Counted from the stretch's first letter, positions 16,155 through 25,708 are shown. The stretch is 64,000 nucleotides of DNA from Bradyrhizobium sediminis (GCF_018736085.1 NZ_CP076134.1:2304501-2368500), one strand, 5' to 3'. The notes: a model not told the origin generated them from the letters alone. Made by a program: numbers and translations.

Positions 16155-17288
16155 ATGAATGAAGCCATCAGACCGGGCCCCGAAACCCTGCCGCAATCAG
16201 CTGTTGCGCCCCGGATTTCGGTCGTCGTCCCCACCTTCAACGAGCGCGACAACGTCACCACGCTGTACCGGCGGCTGGAGGCGACGTTCGCCGGCATTCC
16301 CTTCGAAGTCATCTTCGTCGACGACAATTCCCCCGATGGAACCTGGGAGGTGGTGCGCGGCCTGGCGCGGGCCGATACCCGCGTCCGCTGCATCCGGCGG
16401 ATCGGACGGCGCGGCCTGTCCGGCGCCTGCATCGAGGGCATCCTGGCTTCCAGCGCGCCGTGCGCCGCCGTGATCGACGCCGACCTGCAGCATGACGAGA
16501 CGCAATTGCCGAAGATGTTGGCGCTTTTGCAAAGCGGTGAATTCGATCTCGTGGTCGGCAGCCGCTACATCGAAGGCGGCAGCGCCGACAGTTTCAACCG
16601 GCAGCGGGCCGGGGCCAGTCAGCTTGCCACCGAAGTCGCCAAGCGCGTGCTGCGGGTGAAGATCGCCGATCCCATGAGCGGCTTCTTCATGATCCGCCGC
16701 GACCGCTTCGAGCAACTGGCGCCGCAGCTCTCGACGCAGGGCTTCAAGATCCTGCTCGACATCGTCGCCACCGCGCACGGCGAACTGCGGGTCAAGGAAG
16801 TTCCCTTCACCTTCGGCACCCGGCTGCATGGCGAGAGCAAGCTCGATTCCATGGTGGCGCTGGATTTCCTCGGCCTCGTGCTGGCGAAGCTGACCAACGA
16901 CGTCGTATCGCTGCGCTTCCTGCTGTTCGCGATGGTCGGCTCGATCGGCCTCGTCGTGCACCTGGCAACGCTGAAGATCGCGCTCGACGTTTTCAACGTG
17001 CCGTTTCCGCATGCGCAGGCGGCTGGCGCGGTCGTCGCCATGACCAGCAATTTCGTCCTGAACAATTTTCTCACCTATCGCGACCAGCGGCTGAAGGGCT
17101 TTGCGATCCTGCGCGGCTTGTTGCTGTTTTATCTGGTCTGCAGCGTCGGCCTCGTCGCCAATGTCGGCGTCGCGTTCTCGGTCTACGATCAGGAGCCGAT
17201 CTGGTGGCTGGCGGGCGCGGCGGGTGCGCTGATGGGCGTGGTATGGAATTACGCGATGTCCGGGTTGTTCGTCTGGCGCAAGCGATGA
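16155..17288 (+). CDS. GT2 glycosyltransferase with GtrA membrane domain
   Basis: A 377-residue fusion. Residues about 20-245 are a family 2 glycosyltransferase of the dolichyl-phosphate mannose synthase type: VVVPTFNERDN, FVDDNSPDGT, the metal-binding DAD (108-110) in IDADLQHDE, and SGFFMIRR. Residues about 250-377 are a GtrA-like domain with four helices (FAMVGSIGLVVHLATL to AGALMGVVWNYAMSG). Such enzymes transfer a sugar from a nucleotide sugar to polyprenyl phosphate and may help flip the product. The next gene, seven bases on, is a membrane transferase that uses polyprenyl-phosphate sugars, so the two form a pathway for decorating an envelope lipid or polysaccharide. Upstream tandem repeats may affect its promoter. 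Confidence 0.88.
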   Translation: MNEAIRPGPETLPQSAVAPRISVVVPTFNERDNVTTLYRRLEATFAGIPFEVIFVDDNSPDGTWEVVRGLARADTRVRCIRRIGRRGLSGACIEGILASSAPCAAVIDADLQHDETQLPKMLALLQSGEFDLVVGSRYIEGGSADSFNRQRAGASQLATEVAKRVLRVKIADPMSGFFMIRRDRFEQLAPQLSTQGFKILLDIVATAHGELRVKEVPFTFGTRLHGESKLDSMVALDFLGLVLAKLTNDVVSLRFLLFAMVGSIGLVVHLATLKIALDVFNVPFPHAQAAGAVVAMTSNFVLNNFLTYRDQRLKGFAILRGLLLFYLVCSVGLVANVGVAFSVYDQEPIWWLAGAAGALMGVVWNYAMSGLFVWRKR

Positions 17289-17295
17289 TCGGAAA

Positions 17296-18798
17296 ATGAG
17301 TTCGAACGAGGCGCGACTCGCCCGCAACACGGCGCTTACGGTGCTGGCGCTGGTGGCGTTGCGGCTGGTCGCCGCCGCCTGGACGCCGCTGACCTTCGAC
17401 GAAGCCTATTACTGGATGTGGTCGAAGCATCTGGCCTTCGGCTACTACGATCATCCGCCTGCGGTGGCGTTCGTGATCCGCGCGGGCACCATGATCGCGG
17501 GCGATACCGAGCTCGGCGTGCGGCTGGCCTCGATCCTGCTGGCGCTGCCGATGAGTTTTGCGGTGTACCGCACCGCCGCCATCCTGTTTGGCGGCCAGCG
17601 CGTGGCGGCGACCGCCACCGTCCTGCTCAACCTCACTTTGATGGCCGCGGTCGGCACCCTGATCGTCACGCCGGATGCGCCGCTGCTGGTGGCCTCGAGC
17701 TTCGTGCTGTTCTTTCTCGCCAAGGTGCTGGAGACCGGGCGCGGCGCCTGGTGGCTCGCCGTCGGGGCCGCGGTCGGCACCGCTCTGCTTTCAAAATACA
17801 CTGCGATGTTTTTCGGCGCGGCGATCTTGATCTGGCTGCTGGCGGTTCCGAAATTGCGGCGCTGGCTGGTCTCGCCCTGGCCCTATCTCGGCGGGCTCGT
17901 GGCATTGGCGATCTTTGCCCCCGTGATCCTTTGGAACGCCGATCACCACTGGGTCTCCTTCATCAAGCAGATCGGCCGCGCCAGGATCGAGGATTTCAGG
18001 CCGGCCTTCATCGGTGAGCTGGTTCCGACCCAGGTCGCGTTTGCGACGCCCCTGGTATTCATTCTCGGCGCGATGGGGCTTCACGCCCTGGTCTGGCGCG
18101 ATGCCGGAGCGTTCGCCGCGCGGATGCTGGTCAACACGATGTTCTGGACCATCGTGGTCTATTTCATCTGGCACTCGCTGCATGCCCGGGTCGAGGCCAA
18201 CTGGTTCGCGCCGGTCTATCCGGCATTTGCGATCGCCGCCGCGGTCGCCGCGCATCTGACGCGATGGGACCCGCGCCGCCAGCGCCTTGCCGATTTCTGC
18301 CTGCGCTGGGCGGCGCCATCGGCGATCCCCATGTTCATGCTGCTGATCGTGCAGGCCGATACCGGCGTGCTGACGGGCTATCGCCGCGACGCCACCGTGC
18401 GCAGCGTCGGCGTCGGCTGGCGCGAACTGGCCGGCGAGATCGAGGCGGTGCGCGTCCGCACTGGCGCGACTTGCGTGCTGGCGCCGGACTACGGCACCAC
18501 CGGATGGCTCGCCTTCTATCTGCCGAAAGGAAGTTGCGTGGTGCAGCCGACCCAGCGCATCCGCTGGGTCAACATGCCCGAGCCGTCCGAGGCGCAGTTG
18601 TCCGGCAAGCTGCTGTTCGTCGACGAGGCGCGGCCCGCCGGCCGCCGGTACTTGCAGCAAAATTATGCCAGGGCCGAGAAGGTCGCCGAACTCACGCGCA
18701 AGCGCGGCCCGCTCACCGTCGAAACCTATTCGCTCGAGCTGCTCGAATTCCCCAAGGGCAGCGTGCTCGACCGCTCGCCGCCGCCGGAGCTGCAGTAG
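17296..18798 (+). CDS. ArnT-like GT39 family glycosyltransferase
   Basis: A 500-residue integral membrane protein of the PMT_2/ArnT (GT-C) type. The catalytic acidic pair sits in the first periplasmic loop (LTFDEAYYWMWS, D35-E36), followed by YYDHPP (50-55), both hallmarks of this clan. About eleven hydrophobic helices follow, then a soluble C-terminal domain of about 110 residues. These enzymes move a sugar from polyprenyl phosphate to lipid A, lipid or glycan on the outer face of the inner membrane. Its position after a polyprenyl-phosphate sugar synthase gives the donor; the sugar and acceptor are not known. Confidence 0.86.
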   Translation: MSSNEARLARNTALTVLALVALRLVAAAWTPLTFDEAYYWMWSKHLAFGYYDHPPAVAFVIRAGTMIAGDTELGVRLASILLALPMSFAVYRTAAILFGGQRVAATATVLLNLTLMAAVGTLIVTPDAPLLVASSFVLFFLAKVLETGRGAWWLAVGAAVGTALLSKYTAMFFGAAILIWLLAVPKLRRWLVSPWPYLGGLVALAIFAPVILWNADHHWVSFIKQIGRARIEDFRPAFIGELVPTQVAFATPLVFILGAMGLHALVWRDAGAFAARMLVNTMFWTIVVYFIWHSLHARVEANWFAPVYPAFAIAAAVAAHLTRWDPRRQRLADFCLRWAAPSAIPMFMLLIVQADTGVLTGYRRDATVRSVGVGWRELAGEIEAVRVRTGATCVLAPDYGTTGWLAFYLPKGSCVVQPTQRIRWVNMPEPSEAQLSGKLLFVDEARPAGRRYLQQNYARAEKVAELTRKRGPLTVETYSLELLEFPKGSVLDRSPPPELQ

Positions 18799-18827
18799 GG
18801 GGCGGGGGACGGGGCCTTTTGCGGCTC

Positions 18828-18915
18828 GTCATTGCCGGGCTTGACCCGGCAATCCATCTTCTTCGCAAGAGTCTCTTGAAGTCGGATGGATACGCGGGTC
18901 AAGCCCGCGTATGAC
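18828..18915. repeat. Palindromic repeat, family C (copy 1)
   Basis: GTCATTGCCGGGCTTGACCC to GGGTCAAGCCCGCGTATGAC inverted repeat, with inner arms AATCCATCTTC/GATGGATACG. Follows the GT39 gene by 30 bases. Other copies: 49740, and half copies at 61095 and 63298. Confidence 0.88.
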
Positions 18916-19000
18916 GATCGGAAAATATTTCTTCCATCCCGTCGGATCGATGCCCTCCCGAACGTCTTATGGCGAGCCCCACTCCAACGGAGATCGTGCC

Positions 19001-19738
19001 ATGAGCAGTTCCAGCCTGAAGGTCGCCAGTCATTCCATCCTGAAACCCGCCGCCGAGCTGGCGCGCGCCAGCGGCGTGCGTTTTCCCAACGAGAGCGCCG
19101 AATATCGCCGCGCCCGCGAGACGCTGTTGGCCGAGGAGATCGAACTCCGCCGCCACATCGAGCGCGTTGCCGCGCAGCGCCGCGCGCTGCCGCCGGGCGG
19201 CGAGGTCAGGAAGAATTACGCGTTCGAGGGCGAAAACGGAAAGGCGTCGTTCGCCGATCTGTTCGGGGACAAGGATTCGCTGGTCGTCTACAGCTACATG
19301 TTCGGCCCGCAGCGCGAGCGGCCGTGCCCGATGTGCACCTCGCTGTTGTCGGCATGGGACGGCGAGGTGCCGGATATTACGCAGCGCGTGGCGCTCGCCA
19401 TCGTCGCGCGCTCGCCGATCGCGCGGCTGGTCGCATTCAAGCGCGAGCGCGGCTGGCATCATCTGCCGCTCTATTCCGATGTGTCCGGCGAATTCAGCCG
19501 CGACTATCACGCCTTGACGAAGGACGGCGGCGACGATGCGGCGTTCAACGTGTTCACGCGGCGCCGGGAAGGGAACGGTGTCACAATCAGGCATTTCTGG
19601 GGCGGCGAGATGAACGGCGCATCCGCCGATCCCGGCCAGGATCCGCGCGGCGCGCCCGATCTGATGCCGCTATGGACCATCCTTGACGTCACGCCCGAAG
19701 GCCGCGGCGCCGACTGGTATCCGAAGCTGAATTATTGA
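19001..19738 (+). CDS. DUF899 thioredoxin-like protein
   Basis: A 245-residue protein of the DUF899 family, a thioredoxin-fold group. A helical N-terminal third (RRARETLLAEEIELRRHIER) precedes the thioredoxin-like part with a CPMC redox motif (C109, C112), then MCTSLLSAWDG, the FKRERGW segment and DPGQDPRGAPDLMPLW at the end. The CxxC suggests a thiol oxidoreductase, but no substrate is known. The ATG at 19001 is preferred because GGAG precedes it by eight bases; earlier in-frame starts fall in the repeat. Confidence 0.85.
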   Translation: MSSSSLKVASHSILKPAAELARASGVRFPNESAEYRRARETLLAEEIELRRHIERVAAQRRALPPGGEVRKNYAFEGENGKASFADLFGDKDSLVVYSYMFGPQRERPCPMCTSLLSAWDGEVPDITQRVALAIVARSPIARLVAFKRERGWHHLPLYSDVSGEFSRDYHALTKDGGDDAAFNVFTRRREGNGVTIRHFWGGEMNGASADPGQDPRGAPDLMPLWTILDVTPEGRGADWYPKLNY

Positions 19739-19767
19739 ATTCGGAACGTCGAAAAACCCGCATAAAT

Positions 19768-19792
19768 GCGGCCGATTCACTGAATCGGCCGC
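19768..19792. terminator. Perfect hairpin after DUF899 gene
   Basis: GCGGCCGATTCA, one base, then TGAATCGGCCGC: a 12-base perfect stem 30 bases after the DUF899 stop, without a T tract. It holds two GANTC sites (GATTC, GAATC), the target of the cell-cycle methylase CcrM. Could be a terminator or a control site for the DUF2778 gene. Confidence 0.45.
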
Positions 19793-19947
19793 GTCGTTAA
19801 CCATGCCCAACAACCGCCCGCACTTAATCCGCATTTAACTAAAAGTCGCCTTAATGACGCTCCGCGCCTCTGCGAAATGCTCTGCCGGAACTTTCGATCC
19901 GGTGCTGCGAAGAGGAAAAAAGTGGAACTTGTCTGGGTACGAGGCGA

Positions 19948-21066
19948 ATGAGTTACAGTACGAGTGCGTCCAGTCAGTTCGCGGCCTCGAAGCGAAAAAA
20001 ATCCCGTAAAGCCATTCCTAACCATGTTTTCGGAAGCGCCGCGGTCGCGTGCCTGGTGGTCGGCTGCGCCTGGAATCTCTATACGCATGTTTTCGGCGCC
20101 GGCATCTATCCGACCATGGCCGGCGGAAATTTCGATGCGCCGGTGATCCGGCGGCCGCAGGCCGTCGCGGCCCCGACCCCGCAAACCATCGTCAACACCG
20201 TGTTCGCCGCCTTGCCCGAACCGGCGCCGGTCGTCTCCGCGCCTGCTGCGATCGCATCCGCCACATCGCTGATGTTCCGCGATCGTTTCGCAGCCGCAGC
20301 GCCGCAGTCGGTCGAGCCGCAGCCGCAGCCGCAGCCGCAAGCCGAGACGATGAAGCTCGCTTCAGCGTCACAACCGGTCGAAGCGGCGAAGCCTAAACAA
20401 AGCGCACCGGCGCCTGCCAAGGTTGCGGCACTCGCGCCGGCGGCCGATCCCGTTGAAGCCAAACCGGCGAAGGGCGCGGCAGCTTCCGTCAAGGACATGA
20501 CGCAGCGCGCCAAGGCGGCTGTGATGTCGATCGCTTCCGGCGGCAAGCCCAGCATGGTCGAAAAACTGTGGGGCAAGGAGCCGTCGCGCGGATCGCTGCT
20601 GTCCTACGCTTCCGCCGATGTCAGCGCGACCGGCAGCCTGCCCAGGGAACAGAACCCGATGCTCGGGGGATCGGCGCCCTATGATCGCTCGACCGCGGTC
20701 TACGACATTGCGGCGCGCAAGGTCTATCTGCCCGACGGCACCGTGCTGGAAGCGCATTCCGGGCTCGGCTCCAAGATGGACGACGTGCGCTACGCACATG
20801 TGCGGATGCAGGGCGTGACGCCGCCGCATATCTATGAACTGACCCCGCGCGAGGCGCTGTTCCACGGCGTGCCGGCGCTGCGGCTCAATCCGATCGGCGG
20901 CGAGGACAAGATCTTCGGCCGCACCGGGCTGCTCGCGCACACCTACATGCTCGGTCCCAACGGTGATTCCAACGGCTGCGTGTCGTTCAAGGACTACTAC
21001 GCATTCCTCGACGCCTACCGCAACCGCGGCATCAAGCGGCTGGCGGTGGTCGCGAAGGTGGAGTGA
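19948..21066 (+). CDS. DUF2778 (Tlde1-like) envelope protein
   Basis: A 372-residue protein anchored by one membrane helix (SAAVACLVVGCAWNLYTHVF, about 30-49). A long Ala/Pro/Gln-rich linker follows (about 70-180, with PQPQPQPQ). The C-terminal DUF2778 domain (about 245-370) has AHSGLGSK, HIYELTPREALFHGV, and H331 and C344 in AHTYMLGP and SNGCVSF. This H...SxGC pattern resembles L,D-transpeptidase-like Tlde1 enzymes that cut or exchange bonds in peptidoglycan tetrapeptides. The linker suits reaching across the periplasm. No immunity gene is visible, so a housekeeping cell-wall role is more likely than a toxin. Confidence 0.75.
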   Translation: MSYSTSASSQFAASKRKKSRKAIPNHVFGSAAVACLVVGCAWNLYTHVFGAGIYPTMAGGNFDAPVIRRPQAVAAPTPQTIVNTVFAALPEPAPVVSAPAAIASATSLMFRDRFAAAAPQSVEPQPQPQPQAETMKLASASQPVEAAKPKQSAPAPAKVAALAPAADPVEAKPAKGAAASVKDMTQRAKAAVMSIASGGKPSMVEKLWGKEPSRGSLLSYASADVSATGSLPREQNPMLGGSAPYDRSTAVYDIAARKVYLPDGTVLEAHSGLGSKMDDVRYAHVRMQGVTPPHIYELTPREALFHGVPALRLNPIGGEDKIFGRTGLLAHTYMLGPNGDSNGCVSFKDYYAFLDAYRNRGIKRLAVVAKVE

Positions 21067-21076
21067 GGGGGGATCG

Positions 21077-21361
21077 TCATGCCGCCGGGCGCGGCACGAT
21101 CTTCTTGTAGCTGTGGGTGTTCTCCGCCTTGGAGAGATCGTAGGCGGCCTGCAGGTTGAGCCAGAAGCGCGGATCGGTGCGGAAGTAGCGTCCGAGCCGG
21201 ATCGCGGTGTCCGCGCTAACGTCGCGCGCGCCGCGCATGATCTCGGTCAGCCGGTTGGCCGGAATATCCAGCTCCTTCGCCAGGACCCGCGCCGACAGGC
21301 CCAGCGGCACCAGATATTCCTCTTTCAACACTTCTCCCGGATGAGTCCGCAACCGCGCCAT
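21077..21361 (-). CDS. higA: HigA-type antitoxin
   Basis: A 94-residue XRE-family antitoxin of the HigA type. The start RTHPGEVLKEEYL is typical, then comes the helix-turn-helix (SARVLAKELDIPANRLTEIM, 23-42) and FRTDPRFWLNLQAAYDL. It binds the HigB toxin and represses the operon. Encoded 11 bases after the toxin gene, the usual toxin-first higBA order. The open frame extends upstream through higB, but the ATG at 21361 gives the normal family length. Confidence 0.9.
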   Translation of the reverse strand: MARLRTHPGEVLKEEYLVPLGLSARVLAKELDIPANRLTEIMRGARDVSADTAIRLGRYFRTDPRFWLNLQAAYDLSKAENTHSYKKIVPRPAA

Positions 21362-21372
21362 CGCTGCCTCCC

Positions 21373-21654
21373 TCAATGATAGTCCACGATCTCGATCGCC
21401 TCGGGGCCGTCGGGCGTCCAGCGGAAACAGATTCGCCACTGCCGGTTGATGCGAATGGAATGCTGCCCGCGGCGGTCGCCTTTCAATGCTTCCAGCCGGT
21501 TGCCCGGCGGGGATAGCAAATCGTCCAGACGGGTCGCCGCGTCCACCATATCGAGCTTGCGCAGGGCGACGGCCTCGATACTCCGCCAGCGGGCCGGGCA
21601 GGGGCCGCCACGAAACAGCAGTTCCGTGGCCTTGTCGGCAAAGCTGCGGATCAT
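21373..21654 (-). CDS. higB: HigB-type RelE-superfamily toxin
   Basis: A 93-residue toxin, a ribosome-dependent mRNA interferase of the HigB/RelE superfamily. Seen: start IRSFADKATELLF, the LRKLDMVDAA helix, LEALKGDRRGQHSIRINRQW and ICFRWTPDGPEAIEIVDYH, which carry the conserved basic residues and the terminal histidine. With higA it forms a type II toxin-antitoxin module. A perfect palindrome sits 13 bases before its start. Such modules act in stress response or stabilisation. Confidence 0.92.
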   Translation of the reverse strand: MIRSFADKATELLFRGGPCPARWRSIEAVALRKLDMVDAATRLDDLLSPPGNRLEALKGDRRGQHSIRINRQWRICFRWTPDGPEAIEIVDYH

Positions 21655-21666
21655 GCCCTGTAGTAT

Positions 21667-21680
21667 GCGATACGTATCGC
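21667..21680. promoter_or_regulatory. Likely HigA operator
   Basis: GCGATACGTATCGC is a perfect 14-base palindrome 13 bases before the higB ATG, in the position of HigA autoregulatory operators. The TACGTA core resembles sites bound by XRE-type antitoxins. Confidence 0.65.
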
Positions 21681-21758
21681 GGATTAGTCAAGCGGACTTT
21701 CGCGGTGGCTGACTGCCTCCCCATTTTTTCACCTTGGGCATGGCTTGCGCCCCCCCGG

Positions 21759-22355
21759 CTACGCCAGCGCATCGCCGTCGCGCGCGATAATCGCGAAACG
21801 GTCGGATAGCTCGACCAGCGCCACGTCGTGAACCGTTGCGGCGGCAATCGTCCCGCCGCGGCCGTCGGGAAGGTCGCGCGTGGCGCAGCTGTTGGCGTCG
21901 ATGGTGACGCGAAAGCCGAGGTCGAGCGCCGCTCGCGCCGTGGAGCTGACGCACATATGCGTCATGAATCCCGCAAGAATGATGTTCTTGCGCCCGGTCG
22001 CGGCGAGGCGCGGCTGCAGATCGGTCCCGGCGAACGCATTGGGCAATTCCTTCTCGACCACCGGCTCGCCATCCAGCGGAGCCAGCGCGGATACGATCGC
22101 GCCACGCTCGGCGGCGCGATCGAACAGGCCGCCGGGCCGTCCCTTGTGCGCGATGTGAAAGATCGGGGCCCCGCTGTTCCGCGCCCGCGCCAGCAGCTTT
22201 GCGGCGTTTTTGATCGCCGCATGGGCGTCGGGCAGAGCGAGCGGGCCTGTGAGATATTCGTTCTGCAGGTCGATCAGAACGAGGCAGGCGTCGCTCAGCC
22301 TGGGAAGGCTGAGGTCGGCGCCGGCGAGCTGAAGCAGGGTTTTGGCGACGGTCAT
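21759..22355 (-). CDS. Isochorismatase-family cysteine hydrolase
   Basis: A 198-residue hydrolase with the complete catalytic triad of the family: D29 in LVLIDLQNEY, K102 in VVEKELPNAF and C135 in GFMTHMCVSSTARAALDLGF. The cis-peptide region before the cysteine is normal. These enzymes act on nicotinamide, isochorismate, carbamoyl compounds or similar small amides; the substrate cannot be fixed from sequence. Divergently transcribed from a LysR regulator with a palindrome between them, so that regulator probably controls it. Confidence 0.88.
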   Translation of the reverse strand: MTVAKTLLQLAGADLSLPRLSDACLVLIDLQNEYLTGPLALPDAHAAIKNAAKLLARARNSGAPIFHIAHKGRPGGLFDRAAERGAIVSALAPLDGEPVVEKELPNAFAGTDLQPRLAATGRKNIILAGFMTHMCVSSTARAALDLGFRVTIDANSCATRDLPDGRGGTIAAATVHDVALVELSDRFAIIARDGDALA

Positions 22356-22441
22356 GGTTGCGGGATTTCCGATTGTGGTTGCCGATGACCAAACATAGCG
22401 AAAGCAGTCCGGCTTTCACGCAGGAAAATTGCTGCCGATGG

Positions 22442-22455
22442 CTGCAATATTGCAG
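22442..22455. promoter_or_regulatory. Candidate LysR-type operator
   Basis: CTGCAATATTGCAG is a perfect 14-base palindrome containing AT-rich arms as in LysR-type boxes. It lies in the 129-base gap between the divergent hydrolase and LysR genes, 30 bases before the LysR start. Confidence 0.5.
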
Positions 22456-22484
22456 GAAGCGGCTCCGTCGTGATAACGGAGAGC

Positions 22485-23327
22485 ATGAACTGGGATGATC
22501 TCCGCATCGTTGCCGCAGTCAGGGACGAAGGCACCTATGCCGGCGCCAGCGCGCGGCTGCGGATCGACGAGACGACGGTGGGCCGGCGACTGGCGCGCAT
22601 CGAGCGCGCGCTGGGCCTGAGACTGTTCGAGGCCGTCGACGGCGTGCGCCGGCCGACCCGGCAATGCGAGGCGGTTCTCGCGCATATCGAGGCGATGGCG
22701 GCGCACGTTGCCGACATCGGCAAGGTCGGCGAGAGCTTGGCCGGTCTGACCGGACGCTTCCGGATTGCGTCCACCAATGCCATTGCGGAGGAACTGTTGG
22801 CTCCGCGCGCCTGCCGTTTGCTGGTGCCGAACCCGGGCCTGAGCCTGCATTTCCTCACCTCCAGCGAGAACGTGAAATTCTCGCGCTGGGGTGCCGACCT
22901 CGCCATTCGCCTGCGAAAACCCGACAAGGGCGATTTCACGATCTCGAAGCTTGCTGAAATCAGGCTGTATTTTTTCGAGCCGGCCGTCGCGCCCGATTTC
23001 GAGCCTGTGATCTGCAGCTATCCCGATGACCTCGACCTCACCCCGGATTCCCTGTTCCTGAAGGGGAGGGGACTGCAACAGCGCGCGCGCTGCATCACGG
23101 ATAATGTCCGCATCATCAAAACGCTGATCCAGACCCATCAGGCCATCGGCATCCTACCCGAACATTCCTGCGAGGAATTGCTGTCGGACCGCGGCCTGCG
23201 CGCCACGCTGCTGCCGCGGCGCCGCGACGTTTGGCTGCTGGTGCAGAACCATCTCAAGCGCGATCCCGCGGCGCGCGCCGTGATCGACTGGGTTCGCGAC
23301 TGCTTTGAGGAATTTTCGAAGGCATAG
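22485..23327 (+). CDS. LysR family regulator
   Basis: A 280-residue LysR-type transcription regulator. The N-terminal winged helix (MNWDDLRIVAAVRDEGTY, with GASARLRIDETTVGRRLARI) is followed by a long linker helix and an effector domain that is somewhat short. It probably controls the divergent isochorismatase-family hydrolase and itself through the palindrome at 22442. An in-frame GTG at 22470 is possible; GGAG precedes the ATG at 22485 closely. The effector is unknown. Confidence 0.88.
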   Translation: MNWDDLRIVAAVRDEGTYAGASARLRIDETTVGRRLARIERALGLRLFEAVDGVRRPTRQCEAVLAHIEAMAAHVADIGKVGESLAGLTGRFRIASTNAIAEELLAPRACRLLVPNPGLSLHFLTSSENVKFSRWGADLAIRLRKPDKGDFTISKLAEIRLYFFEPAVAPDFEPVICSYPDDLDLTPDSLFLKGRGLQQRARCITDNVRIIKTLIQTHQAIGILPEHSCEELLSDRGLRATLLPRRRDVWLLVQNHLKRDPAARAVIDWVRDCFEEFSKA

Positions 23328-23390
23328 GCGGGAGAGTGACTGGCGCAAGAACCACCTATCATACGCGGGCCGAGTTTTGCCTGCCAAACG

Positions 23391-23418
23391 AAAACCCCGG
23401 CATCGCTGCCGGGGTTTT
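23391..23418. terminator. Bidirectional intrinsic terminator
   Basis: AAAACCCCGGCA, loop TCGC, TGCCGGGGTTTT: a 12-base stem ending in T runs on both strands. It lies between the convergent lysR and groEL genes and can end both transcripts. Confidence 0.9.
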
Positions 23419-23492
23419 GCATTTATGGAGCGAGATCCCGGCTCTGCGGTGCACCGCTTCGCGCTGCACCGCGTCCGGGACGACTTCGTCGC

Positions 23493-25136
<1,644 letters not shown>

Positions 25137-25164
25137 TTATTCGTCTCCGTTTGAAACTGGATCC

Positions 25165-25262
25165 TCATCCCATGGGAGCCCGGAGGGCGTCTCGAAGGAT
25201 GAGATGAGTTGAGCATGGGGCTCATCCTTCGAGACGCCGGCTGCGCCGGCTCCTCAGGATGA
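25165..25262. repeat. Palindromic repeat, family F (copy 1), inside groESL
   Basis: Inverted repeat with GCGTCTCGAAGGATGAG at 25178-25205 and CTCATCCTTCGAGACGC at 25221-25240, then GGCTGCGCCGGCTCC and CTCAGGATGAGG. It fills the gap between groES and groEL, so the message carries a strong hairpin between the two genes. Related copy at 63451 (and part of the repeat at 34350). Confidence 0.85.
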
Positions 25263-25277
25263 GGGAACGGACGCGGC

Positions 25278-25595
25278 TTACGCGGCCTTCTTCTTGGTGG
25301 CGGGAACGTCGGTGAGGACGCCCATGATGTCGCTCTCCTTCATGATCAGGAGCTCCTCGCCGTCGAGCTTGACCTCGGTGCCCGACCATTTGCCGAACAG
25401 CACGCGGTCGCCGACCTTGAGGTCGATCGGGATCAGCTTGCCGGCTTCGTCGCGGCCGCCCGGGCCGACGGCGGTGATTTCGCCCTGCGAGGGCTTTTCC
25501 TTGGCACTGTCCGGAATGATGATGCCGCCTGCTGTCTTCTCTTCGGCGTCGATGCGCTTGACCACAACGCGGTCGTGAAGCGGACGGAATTTCAT
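25278..25595 (-). CDS. groS: Co-chaperonin GroES
   Basis: Complete 105-residue co-chaperonin that caps the GroEL ring. Motifs: [35 protein letters not shown] for the mobile loop, [28 protein letters not shown] and [15 protein letters not shown]. The C-terminal [11 protein letters not shown] tail is common in alphaproteobacteria. AGGAGG lies just before the ATG. First gene of the operon, controlled by the RpoH promoter and CIRCE operator upstream. Confidence 0.98.
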   Translation of the reverse strand: MKFRPLHDRVVVKRIDAEEKTAGGIIIPDSAKEKPSQGEITAVGPGGRDEAGKLIPIDLKVGDRVLFGKWSGTEVKLDGEELLIMKESDIMGVLTDVPATKKKAA

Positions 25596-25638
25596 GCAGT
25601 CCTCCTAAGATTTTGAAGATGTTCGAGTTTTTAGAAAA

Positions 25639-25665
25639 TTAGCAGTCCCCGCCGGCGAGTGCCAG
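25639..25665 (-). promoter_or_regulatory. CIRCE operator (HrcA site) of groESL
   Basis: On the minus strand it reads CTGGCACTC-N9-GACTGCTAA, against the consensus TTAGCACTC-N9-GAGTGCTAA (15 of 18 bases). It lies 43 bases before groES and just after the predicted RpoH transcription start, the classic place for HrcA repression. Confidence 0.88.
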
Positions 25666-25679
25666 CGTGAGCGCTCTCG

Positions 25680-25708
25680 ACATAGGGCAGGTTGGTTGCG
25701 GGGACAAG
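25680..25708 (-). promoter_or_regulatory. RpoH (sigma-32) promoter of groESL
   Basis: On the minus strand, CTTG (25708-25705), an 18-base spacer, then CCTATGT (25686-25680). This matches the alphaproteobacterial RpoH consensus CTTG-N17/18-CYTATNT in every fixed base. Start of transcription expected near 25672. Confidence 0.85.

Noticed and set aside
15980..16162. Small open frame before the glycosyltransferase gene
   Set aside because: Half of its residues (PWLPLGLPWLPL) come from the tandem repeat; it has no good ribosome site.
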